From Paraspadella gotoi (lineage: Eukaryota > Chaetognatha): a DNA stretch of 64,000 nucleotides. Below the pieces are notes generated by a model. It was not told the DNA's origin and did no database searches. It saw nothing but the letters and a program-made list of their open reading frames with translations. The position numbers were made by a program, and so were the translations under genes. Location of the stretch: contig CM119269.1 of the NCBI GenBank assembly GCA_051294375.1, positions 21,732,434 to 21,796,433 on the forward strand, given 5' to 3'. Each line of letters begins with the position of its first letter. Position 1 is the stretch's first letter. This document shows positions 10,171 to 20,499 of the stretch, piece after piece.

Positions 10171-10237
10171 AGTTACAAGACAGGCAAATATTGAGGTTTA
10201 GCAAAAAAAAAACCAAACAGGAAAAACACCCTAAGGG

Positions 10238-10452
10238 TCAGAACACAGAAATAGGAGCGGTGACAAGGGGATTTTGATCGTCCACGCTGGGATCGTAAAG
10301 TTTCCCGCCAAAAGTGATCATCTTTGAATCCCTGACTCGCGTCCAGATGGCGGGTCGGTTCTCGCTGACGCATTCGAAGCTGACGTCGCTGCCGAGCAGC
10401 ACGGCAGCGTGGAGACGGAAGGCGACCACGCCCTCTTCGATGGCGCCGGGGT
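10238..10452 (-). CDS. Kelch-repeat protein, upstream exon
   Basis: On the minus strand a long pyrimidine tract ends CCGCAAG at 10,453, a textbook 3' splice site. The following frame contains RLHAAVLLGSDV, FECVSENRPAIWTRVRD and then KMITFGGKLYDPSVDD. HAAVLL, and a hydrophobic strand ending in a diglycine followed by Y-D-P, fit the start and end of kelch blades. The text resembles the exon at 983-1,152 (EGV...HAA..L.GS.V). It lies on the same strand, 8.6 kb upstream in transcription order, so it probably belongs to the same gene or a paralogue. The frame stops at 10,238-10,240. The donor is uncertain: no strong GTRAGT is present, and C|GTGGAC and CTT|GTCACC are the candidates. An Ig-like reading (C...W spacing) was considered but fits less well. 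Confidence 0.6.
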
Positions 10453-10453
10453 C

Positions 10454-10800
10454 TTGCGGGGAGGAGGAGGAGGAGGAGGGGGAAGAGGAAGAGGAGGAAG
10501 AGAGGAGGAGGAGGAGGGGGAGGAGGAAAGGAAGAATGGGAAGAGAAGGAGGAGATCGAAGGGAGGAAGAAGGGAGGTAATCCTGACGAGGTGGCGTTGT
10601 CGTCGTCGTCGTCGTCGTCGATGATTCTCTCAACGAAATGTAGAGGCGCTGATCTCTAAGGCGAACTCTCTCTTTATTCCTCTCTACTCCTTTTAGTCTT
10701 CTTTCTCTCTTCCTCTCTTCTCCCTCTTTTTCTCCTCCTCTTTTTCTCCCTCTCCCTCCCTCTCTCCCTCTCTCCCCTCTCTCTCTCCCTCTCTCTCCTT
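10454..10800. repeat. Purine/pyrimidine low complexity, (GGA)n and (GTC)n
   Basis: GGA-rich on the plus strand at 10,460-10,575, (CGT)n at about 10,592-10,621 and CT-rich at 10,660-10,800. On the minus strand this would be an intron carrying the polypyrimidine tract of the kelch acceptor at 10,453. Confidence 0.7.
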
Positions 10801-11130
10801 CGGTGATGAAATCGTCCTGGTCGACTTTAATTGAATTTTCTTGGCGAAGAAATCTCGCGGGAGTCTCCTTATTTTCAGTCCATCCCGCGCCGGAAGTGGA
10901 CGGCGCCGACGCCGCCGACGCCGCGACCGACGCCGCTTTCACCGCTGACGCCGCCGACGCCGCCACCGACGCCGCTTCCGCCGCCGCTTTCACCGCTGAC
11001 GCCGCTTCCGCTGCCGACGACGACGACGACAAAGACGCCGTCCGAGTTATCATCATCTCCGACGCCTTCATTGACGTTTTATAAGCGCCGCATTTTAAAT
11101 TTCTTTGCTGTTGTGAGTTGCTGTAGTAGT
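10670..11130 (+). repeat. Direct repeat, copy B (partner 8,690-9,180)
   Basis: See copy A. Copy B is the more regular version, with a clean GCC/GAC-rich core at 10,900-11,040. Confidence 0.75.
10800..11071 (-). CDS. Ala/Ser-rich open frame, possible 5' exon of the kelch gene
   Basis: The minus frame from ATG at 11,071 reads a low-complexity Ala/Ser/Val segment and then GWTENKETPARFLRQENSI...DDFITE, before running into (GA)n-type intron-like sequence. It stays open into the kelch exon at 10,452, but through dipeptide filler. A TATAAAA sits at 11,083-11,077, too close to this ATG to serve it; a later ATG (11,056 or 11,053) would suit it better. The Ala/Ser part may be only a GCC/GAC repeat read in one frame. 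Low confidence. Confidence 0.2.
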
Positions 11131-11137
11131 TTGGTGA

Positions 11138-11193
11138 GGTTGTTTGCTGTAGTTGGTTGCTGTAGTTGGTTGCTGTAGTTGGTTGCTACTCTT
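11138..11193 (+). repeat. 14-bp tandem repeat (about 4 copies)
   Basis: The unit is close to GTTGCTGTAGTTG(G), repeated head to tail. Confidence 0.8.
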
Positions 11194-11517
11194 GTTAGAT
11201 TCTTATCGCTACGTGTTGTTTATATCGTCCACAAAGATTTAAGTTAGAATCGAAAATCTAATTAATATGTACTTTATTTTTGTCGTTGTTTTTAAAACTG
11301 AAAATAATCCGAGATTTTTAAAATTTCGCCTAAAGGGACAAGCAGTTTCGTTTGACGTTTAATCGACAGTTGAGATGCGTTAGTGACTCCTGTTTGGAAA
11401 GTAAAATTAGGAAATAGTTAGGAGTTAGTGGCAATGTGTGAACGAAAAATTTATAATGTAATGAATACGAAGTAATATCGGTTGGCAATTGGGGATTCGC
11501 CGACTGCAAATGAAAAA

Positions 11518-11684
11518 NNNNNNNNNNNNNNNNNNNNNNNNNNNNNNNNNNNNNNNNNNNNNNNNNNNNNNNNNNNNNNNNNNNNNNNNNNNNNNNNNNN
11601 NNNNNNNNNNNNNNNNNNNNNNNNNNNNNNNNNNNNNNNNNNNNNNNNNNNNNNNNNNNNNNNNNNNNNNNNNNNNNNNNNNNN
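11518..11684. other. Assembly gap (167 N), (GA)n on its right edge
   Basis: Run of N; sequence resumes inside GAGAGAGAGAG. Confidence 0.99.
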
Positions 11685-11959
11685 GAGAGAGAGAGAAAAG
11701 ACAGAGAGAAATTTGCCTTTGCCACCTTCAAGCTCTCTTCTTTTTTCCTCCCTTAAGACTTTTCCAGTTTTATCAGTTTTTCCTTTTTTCTTTATTGGCA
11801 ACCTGCCTGCTCGCCTGCTCGCCGGTTTGCCTGCTCTTCCTCTGCCTCGCCTGCTTTTCTTTTCTGTTTGAGCGCGAAAAAACTGTGTTGGGGAAATGAG
11901 ACGAAGAAAAATAGAAGGAGATAAGGAAAGAAGATAAGAAGTTAAGAAGATGGAAGGAG

Positions 11960-11963
11960 AGAA

Positions 11964-12051
<88 letters not shown>
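11960..12051. repeat. (GAAA)n microsatellite
   Basis: About 20 near-perfect GAAA units. Confidence 0.95.
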
Positions 12052-12099
12052 AGGAAGAGAGAATGTTAAGATTGATGGAAAGAAACTTGGAGTCAATTA

Positions 12100-12447
12100 A
12101 AAAACACCGCATAATACGTTAGATGTCATATTTGACAATTTTTTAATGTAAACTGAATACTATTAACGGAATATTACTATTAACTATTAACTATTATACT
12201 ATTAACAAATATTGTAAACAATTAATAAAGTAAATTCCATCATTAAACTGTTTCTGTTGTTATATTTGATTTGATTTGTTTAAATCGCATAATGATTTGA
12301 TTTTATTTATTATGCTGATACCGTAATGCCTTTAACTTTAAGTCAAAAGATTTTTACTTCAGGTAAAAGAATATAAAACGTATCAGCATATTTCAATAAT
12401 TCTTCAGTTATTCTATTAACATTCTTATAACATTCTCACAACATAAC
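12100..12447. other. AT-rich sequence, no gene seen
   Basis: Contains a short TTAACTATTAACTATTA tandem near 12,165-12,210. Confidence 0.5.
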
Positions 12448-12617
12448 NNNNNNNNNNNNNNNNNNNNNNNNNNNNNNNNNNNNNNNNNNNNNNNNNNNNN
12501 NNNNNNNNNNNNNNNNNNNNNNNNNNNNNNNNNNNNNNNNNNNNNNNNNNNNNNNNNNNNNNNNNNNNNNNNNNNNNNNNNNNNNNNNNNNNNNNNNNNN
12601 NNNNNNNNNNNNNNNNN
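12448..12617. other. Assembly gap (170 N)
   Basis: Run of N. Confidence 0.99.
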
Positions 12618-12667
12618 TTGAATTTTAGAGGCAGAAGTAAATTATGAGTTGGAACAGTAAAGACAAA

Positions 12668-12880
12668 GCAATGATGATGAAGATGATGAAGATGATGAAG
12701 ATGACGATGATGATGATGATGATGGTGACGATGATGATGATGATCATGATCATGACGATAATAAGGTGATAATGATTATCACAGTGAAAATAAAAACGAT
12801 TATGACATAACGTCTATGAAAAATATCAAAAACGTTCATGAAGATGTCGACGACGACGACGACGACGACGACGAAAAGTT
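12668..12880. repeat. (GAT)n and (GAC)n triplet repeats
   Basis: GATGAT/GAAGAT at 12,670-12,765, AT-rich linker, then a perfect GAC run at about 12,848-12,873. Confidence 0.9.
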
Positions 12881-12938
12881 GAAGAAAGAAAAAATAAAGA
12901 AAACAGAAAAGGAGGATGGCGATTAACGGTTGAGAATG

Positions 12939-13108
12939 NNNNNNNNNNNNNNNNNNNNNNNNNNNNNNNNNNNNNNNNNNNNNNNNNNNNNNNNNNNNNN
13001 NNNNNNNNNNNNNNNNNNNNNNNNNNNNNNNNNNNNNNNNNNNNNNNNNNNNNNNNNNNNNNNNNNNNNNNNNNNNNNNNNNNNNNNNNNNNNNNNNNNN
13101 NNNNNNNN
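12939..13108. other. Assembly gap (170 N), (GA)n on its right edge
   Basis: Run of N; sequence resumes in a (GA)n of about 30 bp. Confidence 0.99.
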
Positions 13109-13139
<31 letters not shown>

Positions 13140-13143
<4 letters not shown>

Positions 13144-13450
13144 CCTGAAGAGTGCGACGAAAAGAATAATTCTGTTTTTGTCTGTTGTTATCTGTTGTTG
13201 TCGTCGTTGTTGTTTTCTGTTTTTTCCGCGATAAATTTCGATAGAAAAGACATTTGAGTTTTCTCGTTACGAGTTTTTTTTTGTTTTTTTTTTGTTTTTT
13301 TGTTTCTTATTTGTTTTCCTCTTTTATGTTTTACGCGCCTTTGTTGTTTTTTTTTAATTTAGTTCATCTTTTTCCCCCAGAGGGACATTTTCATCCTTTC
13401 CTTCTTTTTTTACATTTTTTTGTGAAAAAATTTTAAATCGGACATAAATA
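13140..13450. other. T-rich sequence with GTT triplets
   Basis: TGTTGTT/GTCGTC at 13,185-13,215 followed by T-rich DNA. No gene. Confidence 0.5.
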
Positions 13451-13539
13451 TCGATGTGTGACCCAAAAAATTAGTCATGTCCTTTCCATGTCATACCAAG
13501 TCATTCAACGTCGAACACATTTCATATTTAAAATAAGAT

Positions 13540-13830
13540 TTGGATCAACACATCGAAGATCGAATCGGAACCAAAAAGGAAATCGGATCCGTGACTCGGA
13601 TGAAATCAACCGAGGACTCGCTCATTGGATGAATCACCATCGGAACGGGCCAATGAGAAGAAGGGCTTCATGCCATCGGGAAAATGAACCCGTGTCGATG
13701 ATCCGATCGAACTGTATAAATACTGATCGTTTTTGTATCGATTCATTCTGTCTCAAATTCTCACATCGTCTATCTGAGAATAAAATCCACTTTGGTTTCA
13801 TGTTGAAATCTCTGTCTACTGACATAAATG
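13540..13830 (+). mobile_element. LTR of retrotransposon, copy 2 (5' LTR type)
   Basis: Homologous to 6,145-6,433. It has ATTGG near 13,621, CCAAT near 13,650, TATAAATA at 13,715-13,722 and AATAAA at 13,779-13,784, and ends TCTGTCTACTGACATAAATG just before the primer-binding site. The left edge is uncertain, since homology to copy 1 fades around 13,540. The following 200 bp are CT-rich and encode no gag, so only the LTR and leader start survive. Confidence 0.7.
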
Positions 13831-13860
13831 TGGTGGCAGCGGTGAGATTCGAACCCACGC
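13831..13860 (+). promoter_or_regulatory. Retroelement primer-binding site for tRNA-Leu
   Basis: The sequence starts TGGTGGCAGCGGTGAGATTC and continues GAACCCACGC. It is the reverse complement of a tRNA 3' end ...GCGTGGGTTCGAATCTCACCGCTGCCA plus CCA. From memory, animal tRNA-Leu(AAG) ends this way with one difference (CCC for CTC). The match includes the post-transcriptionally added CCA, begins with TGG and directly follows the LTR, as expected for reverse-transcription priming. It is not a tRNA gene: the bases where the 5' half should lie do not fold or match. Confidence 0.75.
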
Positions 13861-13869
13861 TCCCGTCCT

Positions 13870-15240
13870 TTATTCCCCCAATTTTCGCTTCTCTGCTCTT
13901 TCTCGTCTCTCTGGGACTCCTCACTCTACTCTTCATCATCATTTCTCTCTCTCCTCTCCTCCTCTCATCCCCTCTGTTTATCTCGTTCTCCCACAAGATA
14001 TAATCTTCACCTCTCCCCTCTTTATCTCCTCAGCCATTTTTCCTCGCTTTTGGTGTTTGTTGTCCGATCATTGTTGTGTTGTTGTAGTTTTTGCTTGATA
14101 TATGAAAATATTATATAGTCTGTGTCCTAGCGATTAAGTTCGTATTTTTTTCTTTTCACTTTTTTTCTCATCATATTTTACTGTATTATAAACATAGTTT
14201 ATAGGAATTTCGGATTTATTCCAATATTACACTACATCATCGTCTACTAATATTCTGCTTCAACTACTCCTTCCCCGTTCTCGTCTCTCTATCATACTGC
14301 TACAAATACATTATCTTAAACACAGATGGGCCATACCCAACTCTTAACTACCTCTCTCTCGTAGCATTCTACTTCTCTCAAGTCCACGACACCCCGACGC
14401 TGCAACGGGAACCATCAAAAAATCATTACCACTAATATATCTAGCGAACTGAGAATCATGAGGAACATAGTGCGTCATTGGAATATAATGATCGCGACAC
14501 ATGCGCCATGAGAAGAACGAATCGCACGGGCGTAGTCAAACGCAGAAGACTGAACCGCCCCGCCTTGGCCGTAAAGCTTAGTGGTTGTCGGTGCTGCGAA
14601 TGAAGGTCCCACACTTGCTCTTATCGTCGTCCTCCGCCCCCCCGTTCCGCTCCTTTTCTCTCCGCTTCTCTCTCTCTCTCCGCTTCTCTTATCCATCTGC
14701 TTCTTCCTGCTCCTCTCTTTCTCACAATTTATATATATTTGTTTAGCGTACGCAGTTTCGTCATGCCTAACTTGTTAGTATTTTTTCCGGTTATGATCCT
14801 AACTTCCTCTTCGAATCTGGCTCCTCCCCATTTCTTTCACAATGTCTCTCTCTGCTCTCCTCTTTCTTTCCAATCCTTCATGCTCTCCTCTCTCTCTCCT
14901 CTACTCTCTCTCCATTCTCCTCTCTCTTGCTCTCAATAACAATCGTCCTCTCTCTCTCTCCTCTTCTCCTGTGCCGTTGTGGGGCGTTTCGATGTTTATC
15001 AACGTTCTCCTCTGCGTCATCGTTTTCTCTGTTATTTCCTCTTCGCCCACAATTACGCTCGGTCTTAACATTGGCTCACGTCCCCCAGTTCAGTCCAACT
15101 CTCTCATCTCGTCTCCCTCGTCTCTCTCTCTCTCCTCTCTCTCTCCTGTCTTCTCTCTCTCTCCCTCTCTCTTTTCTTTAAACTTCTTCTTTCGTAGTCT
15201 CTCACCCGTCTGTACTTAATCACTCTCGCGTTTTGTCTCA
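13870..15240. other. CT-rich sequence, no recognised gene
   Basis: CT-rich tracts at 13,880-14,030, 14,640-14,730 and 14,840-15,200. A more complex patch at 14,450-14,640 has a minus-strand frame containing YGQGGAVQSSAFDYARAI, which I do not recognise. Confidence 0.4.
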
Positions 15241-15550
15241 GTATGCAACGATCGGCCAGTCCTTTGTGAGCAGAGAGACGAAGAGGAGAGGAGAGAGAAG
15301 GAGGGAGGAGACCGAATCGACCGAAATGTAGAGACGACGAGGTACGAGGAGAGAGAGAAAGAAAAAGAGAGAGAGAGCAGACAGGAGAGAGAGCAGAGAG
15401 AGAGAGAACGAGAGAGAGAGAGCGAAGAAGAGACAGAGAAAGAAAAGAAGAAGAGAGAAGGAAAGAACAGAGACAGAAAGACAGAAAGATTGAGAATTGA
15501 GATACGAAAAGAACAACTTGACAGATCAAAAGATGTTCAGACAGAGATAT
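15241..15550. repeat. GA-rich low complexity
   Basis: Purine-rich strand, mostly GAGAGA/AAGAGA. It lies right after a CT-rich stretch, so the strand bias flips near 15,240. Confidence 0.8.
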
Positions 15551-15589
15551 ATTATTACACTTAAGAAACAAAAAATTGATTTTTAACTA

Positions 15590-15892
15590 ACCTATCAAAT
15601 TAGTCAATAAATTAGTCAAAGATTTGATCTATTAATGAGTCAACCTGTCTTTCCATTTATCCGTCAATCCGTCAACCATTCATTCTATCAATCAGTGAAT
15701 CAACCACTTAATAAATTAAAAATCAATCAATCAGTCAGTCCATCTATCCTTCCCGCTATTAACCAATAACAATTTAATCAGTCAACAAATAATTTAGTCA
15801 ATCAATCAATTAAACAATCCTACAGTAAATCAATGAATCAATCAAAAAATCAATCAATCAATCAAAAAATCAATCAATTCATCAATTGTCTC
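15590..15892. repeat. Degenerate TCAA tetranucleotide repeat
   Basis: About 300 bp of degenerate (TCAA)n/(GTCA)n, best preserved at 15,835-15,885. Confidence 0.85.
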
Positions 15893-15944
15893 AGGCTAGT
15901 GATTAAATGTTTCCCGGATCCCTCATTTCCCCAATCATTTTCCC

Positions 15945-15948
<4 letters not shown>

Positions 15949-15993
<45 letters not shown>
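15949..15993. repeat. (CT)n microsatellite
   Basis: Uninterrupted CT dinucleotides. Confidence 0.95.
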
Positions 15994-15995
<2 letters not shown>

Positions 15996-16190
15996 TCCTT
16001 CTCAATGGAAAAATATCGACCTCGTCCGGCTTACTACCTCTTCTTCTTTGTATTTCATCGTTCTTCTTCCTCCTCCTTCTCCTCTTCCTCTTCCTTCCTC
16101 ATTCAAAGTGGCAGAACGACTTTATCGAAGGAGAAAGGAAGAGGAGAGGATTAAATTCTCACTTTCAAAGCTGAAAAGAAGAGAGAGAGA

Positions 16191-16350
16191 NNNNNNNNNN
16201 NNNNNNNNNNNNNNNNNNNNNNNNNNNNNNNNNNNNNNNNNNNNNNNNNNNNNNNNNNNNNNNNNNNNNNNNNNNNNNNNNNNNNNNNNNNNNNNNNNNN
16301 NNNNNNNNNNNNNNNNNNNNNNNNNNNNNNNNNNNNNNNNNNNNNNNNNN
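16191..16350. other. Assembly gap (160 N) inside (GA)n
   Basis: GA dinucleotides lie on both sides, so the gap is probably an unresolved microsatellite. Confidence 0.99.
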
Positions 16351-16389
<39 letters not shown>

Positions 16390-16469
16390 GGCACAAAAGA
16401 GAGGAAAGGTGAGAGGGAGAAAGGAGAGAGGTGGCTGGGAGAACAGGGTTAACATATAAAGATTAGTGG

Positions 16470-16880
16470 ATATATTTGGCTTGTAGAACAGAGTAAAAGT
16501 AGCAAGGAGAATGGGTTGATAAGTGGAATCGGGTCAACCTGACAAGGAGAATAAAAGCGCAAGGTGGCAATGAGAACAGGACAAAATAATTTAGGAAATG
16601 TGACAAGGACAACGAGATTGTTTTGAAATGAGAATTTAAAAGTAGTAAGGAGAATGAAGTAAAAGTGGTAGAGTGAATAAGCGTAAATGTGGCATGGAGA
16701 GAAGGGTGGGCAACTGGGCATAGCAGGAAGAATGCAAGACAGTTTGCAAGAGTAACAGAGTTAAAACGTCAAAAAGAGAATAAAGAAAAAGAGGCAAGGA
16801 GAACTGGGTCGCCTTAGAAAAGGAGAATGGACCAAAGGTCGATGGGAGAACGAGTCCGCTTCGAATGGAGAATGCGAGAA
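16470..16880 (+). repeat. Degenerate 'GGCAAGGAGAATG' tandem array
   Basis: AAGGAGAA-centred units recur every 20-40 bp with variable linkers across about 400 bp. No exact period. Confidence 0.55.
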
Positions 16881-17215
16881 CAGTCCAATTCACGATTGCG
16901 ATCGTGAGTCGTGACCCGGCGAAGAAAAAAAATATTTCTTATAAAAACTTGGACGTGAAAATAGAGTGAATCGTAATTCGTGAGCGTCACCGTTTCACGC
17001 GCGTGAGATCACGAAAGCGTCAACGACGAAGACGACGTCAAAGAAGAAAAAAACTTCCCGATGACCTCATGAGTTCAACTCTTTTTTTTTATAAATTTCT
17101 TAGATCAAAAATTGATGAAAGTGAAAGAAAAAGGGAGGAAAAGGGCGGGATTTTTGGCGCAATTTTATAAAAGTGTCCCATTTCATGCTATATTAGGAAT
17201 TTATTAAATTTTAAA
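16881..17215. other. Unassigned sequence
   Basis: A CG-containing patch at 16,960-17,045 and AT-rich flanks. No coding support. Confidence 0.3.
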
Positions 17216-17219
17216 GTTT

Positions 17220-17425
17220 AATAAATAGATTAGAAGGTTTGGGATAAGAATTGGGTAAGATTACGGTTAGTGGTTAGGATAGAGATTAGGATAAAAAAAT
17301 TTTAAGGGTTAGGGTTAGTCGTTATGGTTAAAAGATAAGATTCAGTATTAAGGTTATGCATTGGTATTAGAGATTTGGTAAGATATTAAGGGTTAGAAAC
17401 AGAAATAATGATTAGGAACAGAAAT
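17220..17425 (+). repeat. Degenerate TTAGGG-like tract
   Basis: GGTTAGGA, GGGTTAGGGTTAG and similar variants recur over about 200 bp and end AACAGAAATGG, the start of the module M6 minisatellite unit. The same pairing occurs at 24,085-24,250, 31,860-31,990 (-) and 49,160-49,400. Confidence 0.6.
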
Positions 17426-17606
17426 GGATTGCTTTTGGAAAAAAAAGCCTTTTTTTCATGTTTTCTCTCTCCTTTTTTCTCTCTCCTTCTGTCATAACCA
17501 ATTTTCGAGGGGGATGATTCTCCGCGGAAGCGTGAGCTCTTTGGGTTGGTGAGGCTTTTGTTAGCTGAAGTCGGTCTGTCCGGTGGGAAAGAGAGAGAGA
17601 GAGAGA

Positions 17607-17766
17607 NNNNNNNNNNNNNNNNNNNNNNNNNNNNNNNNNNNNNNNNNNNNNNNNNNNNNNNNNNNNNNNNNNNNNNNNNNNNNNNNNNNNNNNNNNNNNN
17701 NNNNNNNNNNNNNNNNNNNNNNNNNNNNNNNNNNNNNNNNNNNNNNNNNNNNNNNNNNNNNNNNNN
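17607..17766. other. Assembly gap (160 N) inside (GA)n
   Basis: GA dinucleotides on both sides. Confidence 0.99.
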
Positions 17767-17800
<34 letters not shown>

Positions 17801-17829
17801 TGGGGGTCAAGCAGGTTGTTTAGATGGAG

Positions 17830-18274
17830 AGAAGGAAAAGAAAAGAAAAGAAAAGAAAAGAAAAAAAATAGAAAAAAAGAGAAGAATTAAAAAAATATTT
17901 AAATATTGTATGAAATAAAAGAAACTCATTTTTTATGATTTCTCAGTGAAATTTCACTAAGTAACCTGCCAAATAAAAACACTACACCTTAAATTTGTTT
18001 AACCTCGTATCTTTTCAGCCAAGTAAATTTCCGTTTATGGAAAAACAATTACCAGACTAATTCCTTTTCTAACCTTTAGCGCAAATAGAGAGAGAAAATG
18101 TTTTAGCTTAAGATGGAAAAAATACATCTAAATATCGATTTCCGTCTAAATGATAATAACGAGACGAATTCTTAAACGAAAGAACAAAATTCAAGGTCGA
18201 ATTTTTTGCTTAATGGCAGAGGATGATGTTAGGGTGTACCAGGGGGGGCGGAGATTGACTGGTCAGGCTGTGAA
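17830..18274. other. Low-complexity then AT-rich sequence
   Basis: (GAAAA)n at 17,835-17,880, then AT-rich non-coding DNA. Confidence 0.5.
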
Positions 18275-18299
18275 NNNNNNNNNNNNNNNNNNNNNNNNN
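18275..18299. other. Assembly gap (25 N) at the outer edge of module M1
   Basis: Run of N exactly where homology to 47,720 (-) begins. Confidence 0.99.
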
Positions 18300-20420
18300 A
18301 AATATAGCTTTTTCTAATTTTTGACCCACTTAATGAAGGAATTTTTAAAAAAGAAATTATATTTCTTTTTATCAACTTTTTATGACGAATCCAAATCTGC
18401 AAAAAATCTTAGAAAAAACTGTTTTGAAATTAACATTTATTGGTTTAGTACTAATTAAATATGGCCTACTGCGTAAATTGTAAAATTTAATTAATTTTTT
18501 TTATTATATAAATGTTCATTAGTGATAATGTTGGTTCATTCCTCCACTTTTAGAATTTTAATTAAAGTTAATTTAGAAATTTTACTACGCCTTAGTCGTA
18601 CGCCTGTTAAAACGATAGAACGAGGATAATCCCCCTCGAGTGGTGTAAAATGAGGGGAAAACCAAATTTAGTCTGACGCGATGGTAAAGTTTTATATCAC
18701 CATCATTAATTAAACAAACAAGATATTATTTATCATTTCAGATATCATTAACTTCCTCCCCATTTCTCCCAAATACGTAACTGCGACGATTGCTTCTTGC
18801 TTTTCCTAACTTAAGTAGAAGAACTTTCTCTTTCAGCAGAAGTTCGAAATATTTGGCGTGCGCTTCAGCCCTTTTATGGAAATTCGAGATTATGATTATA
18901 AAGTTTACTTTGCCTGAGATCAACCTCAAAAGACGATATCGTTTCTTTTCAGGAAAATTTAACATTCGCGTGGATTTCATCTTGCACTTTTTATAAAACT
19001 CAGCGTGAGAGGTAGAGAGAGGAGGCGAGAGACTGGATGAGAGGAGACCCGAAGAGACCGGAGAGAGAAGAGGATGGGAAGAGAGAGAGAGAGAGAAGAG
19101 GAGAGAGAGAGAGAAACTCCTACGGACGAAGAAAAAGGTCCCAAAAAGCTAAAAAGCGGTTCCTAATTCCGTTAAAAAACAGGTCGGGAAGAGTCTGGCT
19201 CTAGTTTGAGATGGGCTTGCTTGTTAGTTGGATGTTGCCTGTGTTGATTACGAGGAGAGTCTGCTATAATTGGATGTTGCCTGTTGTGAAAGCGGTGGAG
19301 TCTGGCCTGTAGTTGTGATGTTGCTGTTGAGATCCGACGCCTGAGATTGGAGAGAAAGACTGGGCGGGAGCATGTCACGTTAGCACGTGGAAGCGTTGCG
19401 TATTCGTGTCACGAGACGCGTGCGTAGCATGAACCGGTCCGTTTGACCCGAAGCGGTCGGCCGAATTTTTAAAAAAATCTTTTTTTTGTTAAAAAAAATT
19501 CACTAGGGAATTTCTGGTTGAGAAAATTGGAGGAGAAGAGAAAGAACTGAGAGATTGAGACGAGAGGAGAGAGGAGGATATGAGAGAGAGAGACGAGAGA
19601 AGAGGAGAGAGAACGAGCAGAGAGCAAGAAGAGAGAGAAGTGAGAGAGAAGAATGTGGAGATCGGATTTAGATGGCAGGGCAGGGATGAGAAGGCGGTGA
19701 AGGAGAAGATGAGGGTGAAATGTGTGTGTGAATGTGGAAGTGAGAATGAAAAAAAAGGTGAAAGTGGAGAGAATATTGTGAAGTCGAGCAGAAAAGGAGC
19801 TGAAGGCATGTTTAATCTCTGATCGAGAAAGAAGAGACTACTGGCAACGAGGAGGGACGGAGATGAGAGAGAGAGAGAGATTCAGGAGAGAGAAGGGAGA
19901 GAGAGAAGACAGAGACAGACAGAGAGGCCAGAGAGAGAGAGAGAGAGAGAGAGAGTATGCACTGCTTTTGGTTCTTTTTCTGTTTTTTCACGCGGAAGAT
20001 TTTAACGAGAATCGTTTTTTCCGCCTAATCATGCTTGGAGAGAAAGATAATGAGCGAGAGTAGAAGAGAGAGAGAGAGGAGAGACGTCGAGGAGAGAGAG
20101 AGAGAGGATGAGAGAGAGAGAGAGGAAGATGAAAGACGAAAAGAAGAGCTATAGATGAGAGAGACTTGAAAGGCGGTGAAAAGACGGGAAGTGAGAGTGA
20201 GAGTGAGAGTGAGAATCGGGTTGAGAGAACTCAAGAAGACTGAAAAAGAGTTTTGTCTTCAGTTCTATGACAAATATTTAGCAAAGTTTTTTATAAGAAG
20301 AAATAAATGAAGGGTTAGTTACATGGACTTGTTTAATACAGCCGTTTCAAATTAAATTGAATTAGGGTTCAATCAGGGTTCAATTAAATTTGACTTAGAG
20401 TTTTAATAAGGTTTTCATTT
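18300..20420 (+). repeat. Module M1, left copy
   Basis: Inverted relative to 45,700-47,990. Shared landmarks in order are GCTTTTTCTAATTTTTGACC (18,306), TTAAGTAGAAGAACTTTCTC (18,810), the 'GTTGGATGTTGC' minisatellite (19,215-19,330), CGTGTCACGAGACGCG (about 19,405), (GA)-rich tracts, and TAGGGTTCAATCAGGGTTCA (about 20,363). The frames inside are not conserved between copies, so I see no gene. Confidence 0.8.
19200..19335 (+). repeat. About 41-bp minisatellite in M1 (3 copies)
   Basis: Units carry GTTGGATGTTGC(CTG)TGTTGTGA-like text. The reverse complement appears at 46,750-46,865 and, with about five copies, at 58,803-58,995. Confidence 0.75.
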
Positions 20421-20499
20421 ACCTCAAAGTTTATTTTGATCTTCTCTCTCTTTCTCTCTTTCTCTCTTTCTTTCTCTCTCTTTCTGTCTTTTCTACCAA

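Noticed and set aside
10238-10452. Immunoglobulin-like domain
   Set aside because: A Cys...Trp pair is present, but HAAVLL and MITFGGKLYDP fit kelch blades better and match other exons on the same strand.
13831-13912. tRNA-Leu gene on the minus strand
   Set aside because: Only the 3' arm plus CCA is present. The upstream bases neither pair nor resemble a tRNA 5' half, whereas the position after an LTR fits a primer-binding site.
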